A DNA stretch of 64,000 bases from Agaricus subrufescens (GCA_029945375.1 CM057066.1:1736001-1800000); one strand, 5' to 3'; shown: positions 1 to 15,420, counted from the stretch's first letter. Translations and numbers: made by a program. The notes: generated from the letters alone by a model not told the origin.

Positions 1-799
1 CTGATGTTATAATCAAAAAAAGCGTACGGATTATCGTGGGGTGACATGACAGCGCGAAACGGTGGAATGTGCTCTTCAACCGGTTTCAGGAGGGGAATAA
101 TTCCTTGAGAGGCGCGTAGTAAATCCGGGTTTGATAACGAATCGTTCAAAATCGTGATTGGCGCGTTCTCTGCTTTCCCGAAAGTGAAAGATTCCGGCAG
201 ACCCTCTTGTATAAACTGAAATTTCTGCAGTTCAACAGGATCAAGTCCCCAATACGGCTCGATATCACGCCATATCTGGTCATATTCATCGGGTAGCTGG
301 ACGTTATGCTCCTGCACATATTCCCACCTAATTAAAAACGCTGTCAGTCAATGACAAGACAAGCCGTTGATCGAATTGATCAAAATAAAATGAAAATTTC
401 TCACCACTTGTCAAAACCCTTTGGCGGTAAGCGTCTGTACCGTCGTTGATACTCCCACACAGCCTCTTGAAGGTTCGAACTGGCAATGTTTTTCTTGACG
501 TGCCATTGCCTTGCCGCCCGTGTAATGAGGTCATGAATAGGATGCACATCGGTTGAGCTGACCCCGAGTAGCCCGTCGTCCCGATAGTCATGTAACGTCC
601 TCAACTTCTCCAATGTGATACTGTCAGGATCTAACAGCTTGAAATCTTCGTCAGAGGGTGGAGGGAAACATGCGGATTTCTCATGAGTTGACTGGCCCTG
701 ACGCCGGGGTAGCAAAGATTGAGAATAGATGATGCTGAGACCAGTGAATACCAATAGGGAGGTCAATAAAGGAATGACAAGTTTGCGGCTGAGTCCCAT
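1..799 (-). CDS. GT90 (CAP10-type) glycosyltransferase, N-terminal part, cut by window edge
   Basis: Two exons are visible on the minus strand, 799-405 and 327-1, and the gene continues past base 1. The start at 799 is followed by a short basic end and one hydrophobic segment (residues about 6-24), as in a type II Golgi membrane protein. A conserved region then reads KGFDKWWEYV across the intron, followed by QLPDEYDQIW and later SPHDNPYAFFDY. The same blocks occur in the complete GT90 gene at 4517-6612, and together they identify a CAP10-like glycosyltransferase family 90 protein. Such enzymes add xylose or other sugars to capsule or cell-wall glycans, but the substrate here cannot be read. 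The intron (404-328, 77 nt) is at the same place as intron 1 of the downstream paralogue, so the two are tandem duplicates separated by the GMC gene. Confidence 0.85.
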
Positions 800-1285
800 C
801 GCGCATGAAAAAGAGGGGCAAGGGGGAATCACTTGACGCTCATCTTCATGTCCGGTGCTGCTTCTTTAAAGGGGGCTGGATTACAGCGGAGGTTCGTGTC
901 CAGAGTGTTTGATTTGCCAAGGAATTCTATGCTCATGTTGATTGACGACTACCTTATTTGGTCAGAATTGGGGGAAAACTTCGTTTTGATGAATTGTTCT
1001 TCTCTTGGCTTCTGGCATTTTTATGAAAGATCAAACGCGCCGGCCACGACATTTCCATATTTGGTTAGCGCCAATAGAATAACTCGACATCGTTTGAATA
1101 ATTAGTTACTTAAGTGACAAAATACATGTCAGTTTCAGAGAATGTTCCCTGCGGATATAGGGAATCGGAACCTCGATATGAAAACGAGAGGGCAAGCGCT
1201 GAAAAGCAGACCTACCCTACGTAGTACCAAGCAATACACGGCTCCACTACACGTTTGAAGAAGCGACCCTTAGGCGCGATTAAAC
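800..1285. other. Intergenic, no gene seen
   Basis: This stretch lies between the 3' end of the GMC gene and the start of the first GT90 gene. A 90-codon plus-strand frame at 833-1105 resembles nothing I know and has no supporting context. The region probably holds the GT90 promoter. Confidence 0.5.
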
Positions 1286-4516
<3,231 letters not shown>

Positions 4517-6612
4517 TCAAAACTCTGGTGAATATGACATAGCTGCTCTATCTGAACTCATTAAACGAGCATATTCTAATATCAACCTAAGAACGACTTG
4601 AGTATGGATACCCATAGAAAATATGCACCCTACCTAAAGAAATATGCATTCATGTCCTCGCGCCTCCAGAAGTTCAAGCTCCATTCACGACCTGCTATAG
4701 CTATCTTCTTTCCTAAATGTTCATGAGATCCCTCGCCATTGCCATCACCGCGGAAAAAGATTAGACTGTCATGCAAATCTGACAGGTCCACTTGCACCGG
4801 TATATAGTGGACCCAAGCAGATATTCTGTCAGTGTACCTGTAAATTGATTTAGTTACTTCAATGACATCGTTTTTACAGACACGATTCACCATTCAGGGT
4901 ATATTGTGGATTTGAATATCAAAGAGTTGGAGGTGATGAGGCGCTTGAAACGTCCTGACCAGCCATTGCCATCAACCTGATAAATGATTAGCAACAGTCG
5001 CCGAGGATTGTTAGAATTTTCTCACATCTAGAACATAGCGATACATTCCAGCTTCTATTTGTTTCATATATGGTCGCCATAGGTATAAATCTTCCAAAAC
5101 AGGACAAACATCGGCTGAACAACCGATTGGTTTTTTGGAAAAGGCCACATCGAAGAAAGTAGGGTTGATAGCCGATTTCTTCAACGTTCTGGGACTTCCC
5201 ACCGGTTTATCGTCTCCTTCAGTGGGCATCAAAACATCAGCTGTCCCATCGAACTCATTGGCAATTCGGACAAGGGAATTGCGATGTGAGTCCCTCCAAC
5301 GGGTCGAACTCCCATGAAACATTCCCGTGTTACTCCCACGCCATAACAAACGGTCATCTACTTTGTCATCAAAATCAGGATCTTCGTGGCGTGGCATGAT
5401 GTCTTCAACCCATCCATAAGGTACAGGAATTCGAATGTTGTGGTGCAGGGTGGTGGAACAGTAAGAGAACTCGGGAAGCATGGTGGATTGAGGTCTGGGG
5501 CCATAGTTATGGGAAAGGAATTGACCATGGTGATAAAAATGACTTGGATGGTTACAAGGATCCATCGTTTGACGGTGATTATGAATAAAAGTCTTTTGAG
5601 AGGACGGCCGAAAGGGTATATCAAGATTAATGGGCATTCGACGTGCAGGACTCATAGGAGGGCAAGCGGTTTTCCACCCGGCTGAGGTGACTTTAGGAAG
5701 CATTTCCTTCTCAAGATCTGCAATCGCAACGAGATAAGTAGGATACCTTATGTACGAGGAAATAACCCACAGGTTTTGGCCGCGGCGGCTTCCAGTGTTG
5801 CTTGTTTAACTTCCCAATCTGACAAAAGGTTTGGCCCATCGTGAGGTGTTATAGTCATGCGAAATTCGGGTAATAGATGCTGGATCTCGTTTAGAAGAGC
5901 AATGATCTTCTTTGACCCGACAATGAGCTGATCATACCGCCCGGGGTTGAAGGCATAAGTAAGGACATCAACTTTAGAGCCATGGGTCTTCCCAATAGTG
6001 TACGAATCAACTCTTTTCTCCAGTTCGGCCTGAGTGTTGAAGAGGTCTGATGGCTCTATCCCCCAGAATGGTTCAAGATCGCGAAATATTTGGTCATACT
6101 CGTCTGGAAGCTGGACCTTGTGTTCTGTCACATACTCCCACCTGAAAAGGTTGAGAAGGAGTCAGTACAGGTTCATAAGAAGAAAGGACGATAACATACC
6201 AAATATCAAACCCTTTTGGAGGATCGCGGTTATAGCGTCGTCGATATTCCTTGACGGCGTCGTGGAGATTCTTGCTAGCACGATTCAGTTTAGCTTCCCA
6301 GTCCTTCTCGGCTCGCCTTATCAGCTCAAAGATAGGATGAGATCCACCATAATGAACTTCAAGTAGACCATCCCCACGATATGTATGCTTTCCGAGCTTT
6401 GTTTGTGTAGGTGTTGGTGCTGGAACAACAGTTGAGGTGATGGTTTCGTACTGAGTCACGGTCGTCACAGCCCTGAATGGAGTAGGAAGAAATCTCGTGG
6501 CCTCTCGGCCCTCCTTATGAAATGGATAGAAAAGGATAAGAGCTATAACAACCCCGGCCAGAAACACATTGCTGGGACGTCTACAAAGTCGGGTCAGTGG
6601 CATGGATGTCAA
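4517..6612 (-). CDS. GT90 (CAP10-type) glycosyltransferase, complete
   Basis: Six exons on the minus strand: 6612-6200, 6141-5771, 5717-5026, 4976-4891, 4837-4634 and 4586-4517. They sum to 1836 nt and 611 residues. The ATG at 6603 is an alternative start three codons later. A short basic N-terminus and one hydrophobic helix (about residues 15-28) indicate a type II membrane anchor, followed by a Thr/Pro-rich stem. The catalytic domain carries the family blocks HDGPNLLSDWEVK, LLWRGSNTGMFHG, WRDSHRNSLVRIANEF, YVLDVDGNGWSGRFKRL, WVHYIPVQVDLSDL, and AGREWSLNFWRREDM near the end. These are the usual conserved blocks of CAP10/GT90. The protein is expected in the Golgi, acting in glycan or wall polysaccharide synthesis. 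Donor and acceptor are not known. It is a tandem relative of the gene at 1-799. Confidence 0.9.
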
Positions 6613-6676
6613 AAACAGGACATCATGGTCTCATCGTGGAAAGAATCACCGGAACAAATGTGACTAGCGTCACTTA

Positions 6677-6753
6677 TTGTTCACATGATGGCTTTCTGTA
6701 TCATGATTCATCAGCTAGTCCCTTTTTGTTCACATGATGGCTTTCTGTATCAT
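6677..6753. repeat. Direct repeat, 28 nt, two copies 49 bp apart
   Basis: A 28-nt word beginning TTGTTCACATGATGGC and ending GTATCAT occurs at 6677-6704 and again at 6726-6753, with no mismatch that I can see. It lies just upstream of the GT90 start at 6612. It may be a duplicated promoter element or a local tandem duplication of 49 bp. Confidence 0.85.
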
Positions 6754-7732
6754 CAGATCTTTTACAAGTTTGCTATCGGAACTACAACAAACTTCTGGCC
6801 TGGATCGATTCCATGTTAACTCCGCCTTGGAGCCTGGTCTGCGCAAGATTCATTTATCATACTTCAGTGTCCCAGACACACTCTTGCGAGCCAGGAACTG
6901 GTCTAGAGAAATCCGTCCCTTTTTTGACAACGGAATACTGGAAACTTATATACTTTAGATAGCGACGTTTATGGGCTTGAAGTGAAGAGCCAACACCGCG
7001 GGATCGACTTTGATACCGAAGCGTCGATGAGTTCTGGGGGAAAACATTCGCGCGCCAAGTAGTTTGGGAAAGCTCTAATTCCGCCCATATGTTTAGCTCT
7101 TGCTTCATCTTCGACATAATACCACAGATCTCTCTAGCCCTCGGGCTAGATGACGTGGGGTTTATCGGTCCCTCTATCTTAAACTTGAAGATTAGATAAT
7201 ATCTATTTGTACACTCCGAGAAGTAGTGTCGCACAGTTCGAGCATAATGGATTCAGATTTAAAAATAGTTGGGACCTACAGTGGGACGTCCAAGCACAAT
7301 CGAGAGGGGAGGTGACTTCCAAGTCCATAAGGTACGTTTCATTGCTGCTCAGCGCTCGTTATTTGTCATTCTCAATCAGAATTTGTAAGGGTCCGTGACA
7401 CGCGAATCATCGAATCAGGAATGAGCCAACCTTTACGAAAGCTGATGCACAATCTCTCAACTTCTAAGCCACACAGAAGCCACCCCAAATACCCGACTAG
7501 CTGATTGACTGCCGTGTGAGTGGAACAATCAAATGGAGTAATCATTCCAGCTGTCTCGTACAGACATACCGCATTATCATCGGTGTTCGAATCATCGAAG
7601 TTAATACCAGGTTATCTCGGACGGGACTTTTCCACATGCCGGAGCGAACAAAGCGCCCTGCGATGATGCCGATACCCCGCTTGACGGACCCACGCGCAAA
7701 GCCTCCACAGCGTTCGGCCATGTTTGCTCCCT
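6754..7732. other. Intergenic, upstream of GATase copy A
   Basis: I see no convincing gene here. Near 7543-7560 is a segment, ATTCCAGCTGTCTCG, also found upstream of copy D (15295) and in similar form upstream of copy C (12350). This suggests a shared distal promoter block rather than coding DNA. Confidence 0.5.
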
Positions 7733-7733
7733 T

Positions 7734-7758
7734 TTCAAACGCAGACACATACGAAAAG
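7734..7758 (+). promoter_or_regulatory. Conserved upstream box of GATase copy A, no TATA
   Basis: The sequence TTCAAACGCAGACACATACG matches the box found before the other array genes (CAAACGnG..CATACAnGA). Unlike copies B, C, D, E and I, no TATA-like word follows at the usual 11-bp spacing, so this promoter is degenerate. Confidence 0.5.
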
Positions 7759-7822
7759 AGGCCACCCTTCACTTTCCTGCCGTTAATTTATCACCCTACT
7801 GCGTTGCTTGGTCATTCCTACT

Positions 7823-8992
7823 ATGTACAGTTCTAGAGTCGTTCGCGCCGCCTTATTCGTCTGTGGTCATTGGTCCGAAAAACTGAAGGGCCTTAATGGC
7901 AATTATCTCAACCTGTACAAGAGATGGTTGAATGCCTCTTTACCGAGAAACTCGGGATACAGGCTTGCCATGGACGCTTACGACGCCCAGAAAGACGAGT
8001 ACCCCGAGGAGAGTCTCATTGATGAGTACGATGTCATTGTAGTCTCTGGATCCCGTAAGTTAGGCTCATTCTTGCTTTAAATGTTGCTCTCTAACGGACT
8101 AATCATCACATTGGCAGCTGAGGATGCATGGTCGAACGTGGAGTGGATCACTAAACTTATAAATTTTATTCGCCACGTCGGTGTCAACCACCCCGAAGTC
8201 AGGATCTTCGGTGCGTTTAGCGTTTAGCCGTATCACAGTCGTTTCAGACTACTTTACATCAGGGGCTTGCTTCGGGCATCAGATAATTAGTCGTTCTTTG
8301 GGTGGCGAGGTTATTCCAAACCCTAACAGATGGGAGGCTGGTCCTACCATCCTGAAAACCACTGCCATGGGTAAATTGCTCTATGGCGTTGACCAAATCG
8401 TAAGTAACGTAACCTTAAATTATGAGGCACTGAATGAGCGAACGTCCACAAATAGAGACTCCAAGAGTTTCATTCAGGCATCGTGCCAATAGAGTCCCTG
8501 GCTGGTCATCTGGCCTCCGGTGAAATTTATCTCCTGGCTCATTCTGATTTGACACCCAACCAAGGAATCGTCAAGTTCTACGACTTCGGACGGCATTCGG
8601 AAAGCCCGGATTTCAAATTAGTCGAATATGTTCATATTTTGACTTGTCAAGGTCATCCGGAATTCGATGAACCCACTGTTACCGAGCTTATTCGTGAACT
8701 TAAAGAGGAAGATAACATTAACGATACAGCATACGTTGGCTATTTTGGTCCGCACGGTACGCCCAGTGATGATGAGCCTATCTCTAAATACATAGGAGTT
8801 GGAAAGAGATGGGAAGCGGATTATGATGGTATTCTTGTCATCGGTAAAACATTCTGGGAGATGTTTGGTGTTGACTATAGTGAGGATGAGAGGATTGTTG
8901 GAAAACCGAAGAGACACGGCAAGCATGCAGGCAAAGTCATAGAAGAGATGAAGAAACCCAATGCCAAGTACCTTCTTCGCGTCTCAACTTAG
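7823..8992 (+). CDS. Class I glutamine amidotransferase-like protein, copy A
   Basis: Four exons: 7823-8054, 8118-8210, 8263-8399 and 8456-8992 (999 nt, 332 residues). The ATG at 7823 aligns with the starts of the other copies. A class I GATase fold is shown by the nucleophile elbow GACFGHQIISRSLGG (Cys111) and the His/Glu motif TCQGHPEFDE, which complete the Cys-His-Glu triad. GASGEIYLLAHSD-like and TPNQGIVKFYDFG blocks lie between them. The arrangement matches the stand-alone GATase1 family that includes yeast YLR126C. Such domains hydrolyse the gamma-amide or gamma-glutamyl bond of glutamine derivatives, but no synthetase partner domain is present. A Lys-rich tail (KPKRHGKHAGK) follows the core. 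No signal peptide is visible, so it is probably cytosolic. It is the first of five head-to-tail copies. Confidence 0.9.
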
Positions 8993-9330
8993 TCGTCACG
9001 TTTCGGATGTAGAATATAGAAGTGTTTTTGTTCTAATTTAATCCGTTGGAAATCTAGGACGCTCTTCCACCGAGAGCACATGTAAATCTACGTGGTGTAC
9101 TGCGGGCTGTGTTTGAGTATCTGTAATGGCACATCCAGATCCAAATAATTGACACATCTCGAATCCAAAACCAAGAAGTTTCTGGTATGTCTGAAGACAT
9201 TGCTCCGGTAGTCGCTCTCTTCCATCCCTGTCCCAACCGGCACCTCAAGATGGTAGACAATCCCGGGATCTACGTAGTGCGTACGTAGTGTCAAAATTTA
9301 GGTCATCGTGATCCTGCTGAACCATTTTAA
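8993..9330. other. Intergenic, no gene seen
   Basis: This is the 3' flank of copy A. Short minus-strand frames at 9054-9294 have no family features. Confidence 0.5.
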
Positions 9331-9404
9331 ACGAGGCTTTTCCTTTTGAGCTACTATATGTGGGAGCGAACAAAGATTTGACAGGATTCAGAGAAGTTGA
9401 CCGA
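9331..9404 (+). promoter_or_regulatory. Orphan copy of the array distal promoter block
   Basis: This segment (GAGGCTTTTCC, then GCGAACAAAG, TGACAGGATTC and AGAGAAGTTGAC) matches the block at 12370-12441, which lies directly before the proximal promoter of copy C. Weaker matches occur before copies H (31540-31570) and I (34091-34143). Here it is about 350 bp upstream of the proximal box of copy B. It may be the leftover promoter of a deleted gene copy or a displaced distal element. Confidence 0.5.
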
Positions 9405-9750
9405 CTTCTTTGGGCCGGATTGCGTTTTGCAGGTTGATTATGTGACGCTCGAGCGCAATCAGTGCTACTATCCTCGGACTAAGATCAACAAAGCTTGAGT
9501 GATTGACAGCCGATATGATGGTGGCGCACTTATAGCGTCCTTTTCATAGCACTAGACTATGCCATTTGTTCCATTACACATGACAATGACGTGGTTCTTC
9601 ACCCAGGGACGCGAGTCTTCGCTTTCATCGTAGAATCTATGTACTTCGTGAGCGGCTAAAGAGTATGTAATTTACGAAACGGTCGAAACCCTACTAACCT
9701 CTAATGGTGAAACGTTGAGCGGCGTTCTGCAAGGTTTATCCTCCGAGTTC

Positions 9751-9788
9751 CAAACGTCAACATACAGGAGGGAAGTCGCCTATAAAAC
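9751..9788 (+). promoter_or_regulatory. Core promoter of GATase copy B
   Basis: CAAACGTCAACATACAGGA is followed, 11 bp after CATACAGGA, by TATAAAA at 9781, which is 58 bp before the ATG. The same box and spacing occur before copies C, D, E and I. Confidence 0.75.
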
Positions 9789-9838
9789 CTCCAGAGCTTT
9801 CCTATCCTTGGTTCGTTACCCCACTATCCTGTCCAGAT

Positions 9839-10981
9839 ATGCCTGCTTCTAGTGCTAGAACCGTTCGTTGCGCTCTATTCGTCAATGACTACTGGACCAA
9901 AAGTCTTCTGGCTCACAATGGAGACTACCTCAACATGTACAGGCGATGGCTGAATGCCTCTTTGCCTAAGAACTCGGGATACTCTCTTGTCATGGATGCC
10001 TATGATACCCAGGACGGAGAGTACCCCCAGAAAGAATATATCGACAACTACGATGTCATGCTACTCACCGGGTCATGTAAGTTGGATTTTGCCTATCACA
10101 AATGCTGTGTGGAGACTAATCAGATTGTCGCGATCTGCAGCTAACGATGCATGGTCTGATGCTCCATGGGTCTGTGAGTTGGTTGATTTCATCGGGAATG
10201 TAATCAAGAACTATCAAACCATCAGACTCTACGGTGGGTCTAGGCATTAGCGTGTGCTCCTGTTGAGTTGTTTCTAATTACTCTACATTAGGTGTATGTT
10301 TCGGTCATCAGATTATCTGCCGTGCTTTGGGTGGCTCTGTTGGCAAGAACCCTGGAGGTTGGGAGATTGGTCCTACAGCTCTCCAAACTACCCCCATGGG
10401 TAGATTGGTCTATGACGCGGAGAAAATTGTAAGTATATTGATCTATCTTTAGAAGAACATTGAACGAGCATTTGATTAACAAACAGGCACTCCAACAATT
10501 CCATCAAGATGCTGTACCAATCGAGTCTTTAGCTGACAAGCTGGCGACTGGTGAACTTTACCTCTTGGCAAGTTCCCCGAAGACAGTGAATCAAGGCATT
10601 GTTAAATTCTACAAATTCGGTCCGCACTCGGAAAGCCCAAGGTTCAAGTACATCGAGTACGCTCATATCTTGACCAGTCAAGGTCACCCGGAATTCGATG
10701 AGGCCACGATGACCGAGCTGATTCGTCAACGTGATGAGAAGAATCACCTTGATGAGGAGGCAGTCACTGGCTACTTCGGTCCCAAGGGCTCTGGTCGTGA
10801 GCACGAGCCTCATACTAGCAAACGTAGACACGGAGCCAGATTCGGTCCCGATTATGATGGTGTCCTTGTGATCGGAAAGGCATTCTGGGAGATGTTTGGT
10901 GTGGACTACAGTGAAGATTCCCGCATTTCACACTTGGCACTGAAACCCAGTGCCCGTGAGCTCTTTCAACTTTTCAACTAG
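9839..10981 (+). CDS. Class I glutamine amidotransferase-like protein, copy B
   Basis: Four exons: 9839-10076, 10141-10233, 10292-10428 and 10487-10981 (963 nt, 320 residues). The nucleophile motif is GVCFGHQIICRALGG (Cys113) and the His/Glu motif is TSQGHPEFDE, so the triad is complete. Exons 2 and 3 have the array-wide lengths of 93 and 137 nt. The N-terminal strand-helix region reads TVRCALFVNDYWTKSLL and LNMYRRWLNASLP, as in its neighbours. It differs mainly at the C-terminus: after LVIGKAFWEMFGVDYSED the Lys-rich tail is replaced by a short end (KPSARELFQLFN), making this the shortest intact plus-strand copy. The function is the same GATase1 chemistry with unknown substrate. Confidence 0.9.
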
Positions 10982-12369
10982 GTGGACTGATTCGGGTCCA
11001 TCTTACGTGGCTTCGGTAAATGTCTGGACTTTGTTCTTTTTGCTTGTTGCTAGTAGTGGATCAGAGTGAAGTATTTGTCGTGCTACTTGTAAGAGTGGAT
11101 AGCGATCTCGTAATATACCAGTGTGTTATCTTGTGATGTTATGACTTCTAGTGTGATAAAGAGTGCATTAAGACTTTGGAGCTGCCAGGTTCGGACTTGA
11201 GCTAAGCTGAGCGACCGGTGACTTGTAGTAAGTCATCCGGAGTAAATATACCAATTTATCCATCGTAAGCCTGGCGGCCGGCGAAATTGACCCTTGGATA
11301 TAGTACTCTCGCTAAACAGTAAAAAATGCTACGCTTAATCCTAAATTAGATAAGACCGACCTGCCTTAAACAGCGCTCAGGCTAGATTCTGTGCAAAAAA
11401 TTCTAGAATATAGAGATTTTACTAACCTCTATTAGTTTTCTGGAAGGTGTTCGCTCGCATAAGTCAGATTGTACAATTTGCCCACTGGGTGCTCGGGGTG
11501 TCCTGGGCACTATGTTCCATGGCAAACCTACCGAACAACTATGATATTGAGAATGCTTGGCAATGTATTCTTGGACTCGGCGTAAATTTCATACAGTAAA
11601 TACGGAAGGCCCGGAAGCATCGCCCTCCTTTGCTATGACACCTCCGGGTCTCCTGAACCGATGATATCCGCCACGGACCAGCCGAGTAACTGTTGTGGCG
11701 ATGGTGTGACGTTCAGCTTGACACTGTCACATAACCCCTAACACTAGAACCACTTACTCCACTCTGACGGTAAAAACACTCAGAGCACCCAGATAACGTA
11801 CTGACAGGTCTGCATGCAAGTGAGTATTGATTGCACAGAGATACAATTGCTGCCTAATGAACAGATAAAAACTTTCTTGTAGGACGGACCAAACCAACGT
11901 ATGGTTCGATAAAATGACATAAAAGACTTCATTCTTGCTCAGAGCATATCCGTAAGTAAAGTAGGCGGATGATAAATGGCGCCACTTCTGAATCTCACAG
12001 AATGGTACACGACATGCTCAATGCTTCTAAGTTTATCCGGCGGGTTTCATGGACTAGCTGATCGAAGCACTGGATAGTCCACATTCTTCACCACCCGACC
12101 CGGGCGAAAGTTGTGACGCTGTGCTTCGCGCAAACCGTTGACCCAGTGTTTCACGATCATATCTGTATCGTATATTGCCTGCCGGGATAATCCTTTTGGT
12201 TTCCAGCAAAGAAGAAGCGACATTTTCGTGTCTGCAGCAAAAATTTTGTTAGTACTATGTCCTTCTCGGTCGATTCGCTATCAAGATACAGCAGACGACT
12301 ATTCCATGATGTTCCTGGTTTCTGGTCTTGGCCAGATATACCACATCCACATTCCAGCGGTCTCAGTGC
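10982..12369. other. Intergenic, 1.4 kb, no gene seen
   Basis: Low-coding spacer between copies B and C. Overlapping short frames at 12138-12547 on both strands look like chance. A word resembling the distal block (ATTCCAGCGGTCTC) is at 12350-12365. Confidence 0.5.
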
Positions 12370-12516
12370 TAGGCCTTTTCTGATGAGGACTTTTCTTATC
12401 TGGAAGCGAACGAGGCCTGACAGGACACAGAGAAGTTGAGCTATCCCTCCGGTGCCTTCGGCGGCGTTTATTTCCTTGCAAACTCGAGCATACATGAAAG
12501 GAACGACCTATAAAAG
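12370..12516 (+). promoter_or_regulatory. Promoter of GATase copy C: distal block, proximal box, TATA
   Basis: The distal block (12370-12441) includes GCGAACGAGG, CTGACAGGAC and AGAGAAGTTGAGC. The proximal box TTGCAAACTCGAGCATACAT ends with CATACATGA at 12489-12497. TATAAAAG follows 11 bp later at 12509, which is 53 bp before the ATG. Confidence 0.75.
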
Positions 12517-12561
12517 CACAGCTGCTTGCTTGCTTCAGATTCATCACCTACCTGCCTAATC

Positions 12562-13749
12562 ATGCCTGCTAACGGTGCAAGAGTCGTTCGCGTCGCTCTA
12601 TTCGTCAATGGTGTTTGGACCAAAAAACTGCTCGAGCTCAATGGCGACTATCTCAACATGTACAGGAGGTGGTTGTTAGCCTCCCTGCCGAAACATTCGG
12701 GAATTAAACTCATCATGGATGCCTACAACCCCAAGAATGGCGAATATCCCCAGGAAAGTCTCGTCGACGAATACGACGTCGTTATGATTTCGGGTTCCCG
12801 TAAGTTGGATTGTTTTTCACGTCAAAATTCTCATCGGAAGTTCATCATCCACTATTGTAGCTGATGACGCATGGTCGGACGAAGAATGGGTTGTTAAGCT
12901 CGTTGATTTCATTCGCAATGTTGGTATCAATCATCCCGAAGTCAGACTTTTCGGTGGGCTTGATATTCAGTATCATATTGTACTCGCTTCTGATTGTTTG
13001 ACATCAGGTGTATGCTTTGGGCATCAGATTATCTGCCGCTCTCTGGGTGGCAAAGTTGGACGGAACCCAAATGCATGGGAGCTTGGTCCTACTCACGTGA
13101 AGACCACCGCTATGGGCAAGTTGCTCTATGGTGTTGACCATTTAGTAAGTAACTTATTCTGGATTCGACTGGCGGTATTGAATGAAAAAAATAGGGACTC
13201 CAAGAATTCCACCAGGATGTCGTCTATCTGGATTCTCTCAATGACCACCTGGCATCCGGTGAAATCTACCTCTTGGCTAATTCCGAAATTACACCCAATC
13301 AAGGAATCGTCAAGTTCTACGATTTCGACCGCAAGTCAGAGAACCCCGATTTCAAATTGGTCGAAAACGTGCATATCTTGACCAGTCAAGGGCATCCAGA
13401 GTTCGATGAGCCTACCACCACCGAACTCATCCACCAACGTAATGAGAAGAATCATATCAACGATACTGCATACGCAGGCTACTTCGGCCCTCATGGTCCT
13501 AAGGGCGACGAAGAGCCTCTCGCTAAACATGGAACTGGAAAGAGGTGGGGAGCTGATTATGATGGTGTCCTCGTCATCGGCAAAACGTTCTGGGAGATGT
13601 TTGGTGTGGATTATAGTCAGGATGAGAGAATTGCGCCGAAGCCGAAGAAACATGGAACGGATGCAGGCAAGATCGTTGAGCCGAAGAAGCCTAGCGCCAA
13701 ATATCTCCTTGACATTAACGTCCTCGACAGGTTCCATCTTGCGATTTAG
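12562..13749 (+). CDS. Class I glutamine amidotransferase-like protein, copy C
   Basis: Four exons: 12562-12799, 12861-12953, 13008-13144 and 13195-13749 (1023 nt, 340 residues). The nucleophile motif is GVCFGHQIICRSLGG (Cys113), and the His and Glu lie in TSQGHPEFDE. The copy is nearly identical to copy D at the N-terminus, sharing ARVVRVALFVNG and the block TKKLLELNGDYLNMYRRW, and both have FHQDVVYLDSL. C and D are therefore the most recent duplicates. The Lys-rich tail (KPKKHGTDAGK, VEPKKPSAKYLL) is present. Expected to be a soluble amidase or glutaminase-type enzyme; the substrate is not known. Confidence 0.9.
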
Positions 13750-15420
13750 TTCATGTATTTCCGACGAATCTATAAATGTATCCGTCCTAGCGGACGAACG
13801 AGAATAAATCGAATGTTGTATTTGAAGCTTAAAGTTTAGCGTGCCTGTTTTGTGAAAGTTGAACTTTCTGTACTCCGTGGCTATTTCTACTTCTGACACT
13901 TCCTTTTGTGATTCGTTATCTTGTGGGCTTAGACCCGGTGAGTCGAATTCGGCTGAGGTAGCTTCTTGAGTAATGCCAACCGTTCACTAAAGACGAACCA
14001 TGCCAGTCAACGATAGGACTGAGACTCGGCCGCTTTTGATTAATCCGGGGCTTTTTTGCATCTGACTTACAGCGGTATCGGGCTTTGGCTCTGGTATTCT
14101 CTAAGGTATTCAAGCAGAGCGATCTTAATTTGGTATCAAATGATTAGATCATAGAATAGTTGTACGGCTAGAACAAAAATATGATTGTGCTACAGTCGAA
14201 ACATATTTCTTTCTTTTTGGCCTTGATTACTGGTTCAGAGAGCAACTGAGAGCCCGCTAGAATCCGCTTCTTGAAAGCATTGGCACTCCAACTTTCCCTG
14301 CCTGGAAGGTCACTCATACAGGCGCTGAACGGCAAATAGATACAGTCTAATTGGCTATTCGTTGTTGTATGGGCCACAATTGGCATTGGGACTACGTGAT
14401 GTCACATTGCATTCCCACACAGAGCGAATCAGAAATTTACCAGAAAAGAAGGCCCACACGCTGGAATTCCTTGTGCGCTGTTCGACTGGTTCATACCTAT
14501 TCCACCATTTCGGATGCACTAGAAACCCACATTTTTCCATCGTTTTTGGCGGAGAATTATGATTCAACACCTGTGACAACACGATATGTTGACTTGGGCA
14601 AGATGCATGATGCATTATGATTGGTAATGGACCGGATCTGGATCTGAGGCTCTGCAGTGTTACGCGCAAACTCCGACCATGTCTCCTTCGGCAACCGTAC
14701 TGTTACTCGAACGGCACTTAGACAGGTTTGAATGTAGCCTGTAAGTAAGTGTCAAAAAGCTATCGGAAGAGAATTGGCTCAATTTGAACCCGAAAACAAG
14801 GAATACAATTTTTTCTGGAACGGATACGATCAACAGTTGACTTGACAAACAGAAAGGCGATAGACGATCTTATCCTTTCTCGGTCTGTAACGACAAGACG
14901 TGCAGGGCCCTCATAAGATTTGACAGTTTTCTGTGTTACAGGGGTTTCGAAACTCAGGCTTCCATCAACGGGATTGGTTGAGTGGAACGTTGGGCAGTTC
15001 ATGTCCCTTACAAGTTGACGTTATCGAAAGTTAATGTGAAGATCAGAAATTTTACGTTCAAATGAAAAGAAACTATGATTGGTCTCGCGTGAAGCATTCC
15101 GGGTTACTCAACCAGGGAGTGAGTGGAATATTAATGGTTTGACGATCATACACTTAGCCGTCGCTTCCCTTGAACGAGATAGCTTTGGAGTTGGTCGCCC
15201 GGTCTATAATGGATCTCATGACCATTGCGCGTTTGTTGTTCCGCTTTTGGGGTGAGCGAAGGCGCCAATATTGCAATCATCATCTCGAACAATCATTCCG
15301 GCTGTCTCGCGATCTAGATAATATCGCGCACTGTCCGCATATGCAGCGCCTTCCATTCAAGTCATCGAAGCCATATGACGAGGCTTTCCCATGTGCAGGA
15401 ACGTATGAGGCACCGACAAG
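13750..15420. other. Intergenic, 1.7 kb, no gene seen
   Basis: Several frames of 60-104 codons occur on both strands but have no recognisable domain and overlap each other. At 15286-15310 the distal word AATCATTCCGGCTGTCTCG matches one before copy A. Confidence 0.5.

Noticed and set aside
833..1105. 90-codon plus-strand frame upstream of the first GT90 gene
   Set aside because: No recognisable domain, no promoter signal and no similar frame before the paralogue.
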